Of a stretch of DNA of 14,770 nucleotides, positions 13,293-14,770 are shown piece by piece. Both the position numbers and the translations under genes were made by a program. A model generated the notes under the pieces. That model worked only from the letters and a program-made list of their open reading frames with translations. It searched no databases and was not told where the DNA came from. The DNA comes from a bacterium (GTDB lineage Bacteria; Desulfobacterota; JAPLJL01), in the NCBI GenBank assembly GCA_028713675.1, contig JAQTNV010000073.1, forward strand, positions 1 through 14,770, in the 5' to 3' direction. Numbering within the stretch: the stretch's first letter is position 1; the number at the start of each line of letters is the position of its first letter.

Positions 13293-13844
13293 TCAAGCTT
13301 TTTTCAGCATTTTTCCCAGGATTTCCTGGTAATTGAGAAGAATCACCAGTCTCGTCCCTTCCAGCTTGGCCAACCCCCGGATGAACCCCTGGGCGATCTT
13401 CGTGTCGTTCAGTTTTTTCTCCATCTGATTCTCGGCAATCGTCAACACCTGCGAAATCCGATCCACCAGCAGCCCTAAAGGTCTAACGCCCCGCTCTACC
13501 ACCACAATCCGACTCTCTTTGCCGATCTCTGTTTCCCCCAGATTCAGCCCTTTTTTAAGATCAATCACCGGAAGAATTTTTCCCCGGATATTTATCACCC
13601 CTTTAATATGAGCAGAGGCATTCGGCACCCGGGTTATCCGGTTCACCCGGTTGATCTCCTGAACTTCCGAGATGAGCAGCCCATACTCCTCCTGGCCCAG
13701 GAAAAATATTACGTATTTCCGGACGGCATCCGGTTCCGCCTGATCCTCCGGAGAAGTGGATTTTTCCTGGACCGGAGCCGGGGGCGCGATAATATCCTCA
13801 GCCAGTCCATAAGCTGGAAGCGTTATTTTCTTTTCCTTTTCCAT
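13293..13844 (-). CDS. cheW: CheW-like coupling protein (first copy)
   Basis: A 183-residue CheW protein. A flexible, Pro/Glu-rich N-terminal extension of about 42 residues (PAPVQEKSTSPEDQAEPDAV) precedes a full CheW domain: KYVIFFLGQEEYGLLISEVQ, then INRITRVPNASAHIKGVIN, then IRGKILPVIDLKKGLNLG with the canonical 'NIRG' loop at about 85-88. It should bridge CheA and receptors. The ATG at 13844 has GGGAG upstream. It follows the receiver gene by 78 bases with no terminator visible, and a terminator-like hairpin follows it, so it probably ends the cheA-RR-cheW transcript. The long N-terminal extension distinguishes it from the second CheW of the locus. Confidence 0.92.
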   Translation of the reverse strand: MEKEKKITLPAYGLAEDIIAPPAPVQEKSTSPEDQAEPDAVRKYVIFFLGQEEYGLLISEVQEINRVNRITRVPNASAHIKGVINIRGKILPVIDLKKGLNLGETEIGKESRIVVVERGVRPLGLLVDRISQVLTIAENQMEKKLNDTKIAQGFIRGLAKLEGTRLVILLNYQEILGKMLKKA

Positions 13845-13922
13845 AAAACTCCCGTCTATTGTCTGGCTCCCCCGATTTTCGTCCCGGGACCTGTTTCCCT
13901 GCTGTTTTATCCGGTGCTACTT

Positions 13923-14291
13923 TTACGCAACAACTTTATTGAGCAAATCCCGGAGCTGATCGGGTTTCCACGGCTTTTTGATGTAAGCCTTGGCCCCCGC
14001 TACCAGCCCTCTCCGGATATCCTCATCCTTGCCTTCGGTACTGACGATAATGACCGGGATCTTTCCGTAGCCGTTCCGGCGCATCACCTCCAGAAAAGCC
14101 AGCCCGTTCATCTTGGGCATATTGATGTCAAGAATGATGAGATTGAAGTCCTTTTCTAAAGCCAGCTGGTCCAGGGCCTCCAATCCATTCTGGGCAAAAA
14201 TCAGCCGACAGTCGGGATGACCCTTAAAAACGGTTTGATACATCTTGGCCTGGAGATTGGAATCTTCCACGATCAGGACTTTCTCAAGCAT
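13923..14291 (-). CDS. cheY: CheY-like single-domain response regulator
   Basis: A 122-residue receiver domain with every key residue: the acidic pair E9/D10 in VLIVEDSN, the phospho-acceptor D55 in LIILDINMPKMNG, the switch S84 in VIIVSTEG, and K106 in YIKKPW. There is no output domain, so after phosphorylation by CheA it must act by binding a partner, such as a flagellar or type IV pilus motor or another regulator. The window contains no motor gene, so the output is open. Its ATG lies inside the end of cheA (8-base overlap) behind GGAGG, so the two are translationally coupled. It is the only intact receiver here and presumably the cognate response regulator. It could instead be a phosphate sink. 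Confidence 0.93.
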   Translation of the reverse strand: MLEKVLIVEDSNLQAKMYQTVFKGHPDCRLIFAQNGLEALDQLALEKDFNLIILDINMPKMNGLAFLEVMRRNGYGKIPVIIVSTEGKDEDIRRGLVAGAKAYIKKPWKPDQLRDLLNKVVA

Positions 14292-14770
14292 ATTTTTCCT
14301 CCGCGTGTTCTTTCCCTTTGATTTGACGGCCGCGGCTTTTTATCAAAGCGGGAATGTCCAGGATCAATACCACCCGGCCGTCACCCAGGATGGTGGCTCC
14401 GGAAACCCCGGTGGACTTGATCAGATAGTCATCCAGGGCCCGGATGACGATATCCTGCTGGCCCAGCAGGGCATCCACGACGATCCCCATCTGCCGGAAC
14501 GCGCTTTGGACGATTACGACCCGGAGGATTTTCCCCTCGGCCGCGGGTGGCAATCCAAAATATTCGGAAAGCCGGACCAGGGGCAGAAGGTGGTCCCGGA
14601 CCTTGAATACCTCCCGGTTATCGACCAGATGGATCTCCGGAGCGGTCAACCGGACGTTCTCGGCCACCGAAACCAGGGGAATGGCGTATGGCTCGCCCGA
14701 GATTTCCACCAGCAGGGCGGGAATGATGGCCAAGGTCAAAGGAAGCTTGAACTTGAACCGGGTGCCCTTC
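14284..14770 (-). CDS. cheA: CheA histidine kinase, C-terminal part (truncated by window)
   Basis: Partial gene whose 5' end lies beyond the right edge; 161 codons are present. The first codons (GTRFKFKLPLTLAIIPALLV) match the end of the CheA catalytic domain running into the CheW-like P5 regulatory domain ('GTTF.IKLPLTLAI...L'). P5 follows: EISGEPYAIPLVSVAENVRL, then REVFKVRDHLLPLVRLSEYF, then IVVDALLGQQDIVIRAL and GATILGDGRVVLILDIPALI. P5 docks CheW and receptors. The ATP-binding and dimerisation domains and the phosphorylated His are outside the window. The frame stays open to the edge, so an apparent TTG start at 14739 is only an internal leucine codon. It ends in a TGA overlapping the start of the receiver gene. 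Confidence 0.93.
   Translation of the reverse strand, partial: KGTRFKFKLPLTLAIIPALLVEISGEPYAIPLVSVAENVRLTAPEIHLVDNREVFKVRDHLLPLVRLSEYFGLPPAAEGKILRVVIVQSAFRQMGIVVDALLGQQDIVIRALDDYLIKSTGVSGATILGDGRVVLILDIPALIKSRGRQIKGKEHAEEKYA

Noticed and set aside
14284-14739. Stand-alone CheW-like gene starting at a TTG
   Set aside because: The frame stays open upstream to the window edge with CheA kinase-domain residues, so it is the C-terminus of cheA.
1-14770. CRISPR array, tRNA, rRNA or insertion sequence
   Set aside because: No regularly spaced direct repeats, no cloverleaf or rRNA-like stretch, and no transposase-like frame were seen.

Overview
The window looks like a chromosomal segment from an anaerobic, Gram-negative bacterium, most likely a deltaproteobacterial (Desulfobacterota-type) lineage. 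This rests on an octaheme HAO-like cytochrome, an outer-membrane barrel protein, a chemosensory cluster with a HEAT-repeat partner, and GC-rich inverted repeats between genes. The lineage is an inference; no rRNA or tRNA gene is present.

Layout. Bases 1-241 hold no gene, only a short inverted repeat and low-complexity direct repeats. Base 242 starts a small PHP-family phosphoesterase, the only plus-strand gene, closed by a hairpin plus T-run. All other genes lie on the minus strand: a small membrane protein (986-1195), a three-gene toxin-antitoxin-type module (RHH antitoxin, MazF-type toxin, small UPF0175-like HTH protein) with a clear promoter and palindrome, and an exported eight-heme HaoA-like cytochrome (2397-3665).

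Bases 3836-14770, read right to left, are a chemosensory locus. It begins with the 3' part of cheA, running off the window edge, then a CheY-like receiver and a CheW. A terminator-like hairpin follows, then an exported PF04392-type substrate-binding protein and an outer-membrane barrel protein, with no permease or ATPase visible. After another hairpin come a dCache-type chemoreceptor, a second CheW, a CheR, a 795-residue HEAT-repeat protein and a second CheR. The locus ends in a wreck: the first 32 codons of a cheB-like receiver, one in-frame TAG, and 43 codons resembling the end of an HD-GYP domain.

How it may work. The binding protein and barrel could bring a small ligand to the periplasm, where the receptor's dCache domain (or the loaded binding protein) senses it. 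CheA would signal through the CheW proteins to the CheY-like receiver. Adaptation is odd: two divergent CheR methyltransferases flank the HEAT protein, while the only methylesterase gene seen is destroyed. The most notable points are that broken end, the CheR-HEAT-CheR block, the transport pair inside the chemosensory cluster, and a leader (13163-13240) with a very strong Shine-Dalgarno sequence but no canonical start codon.
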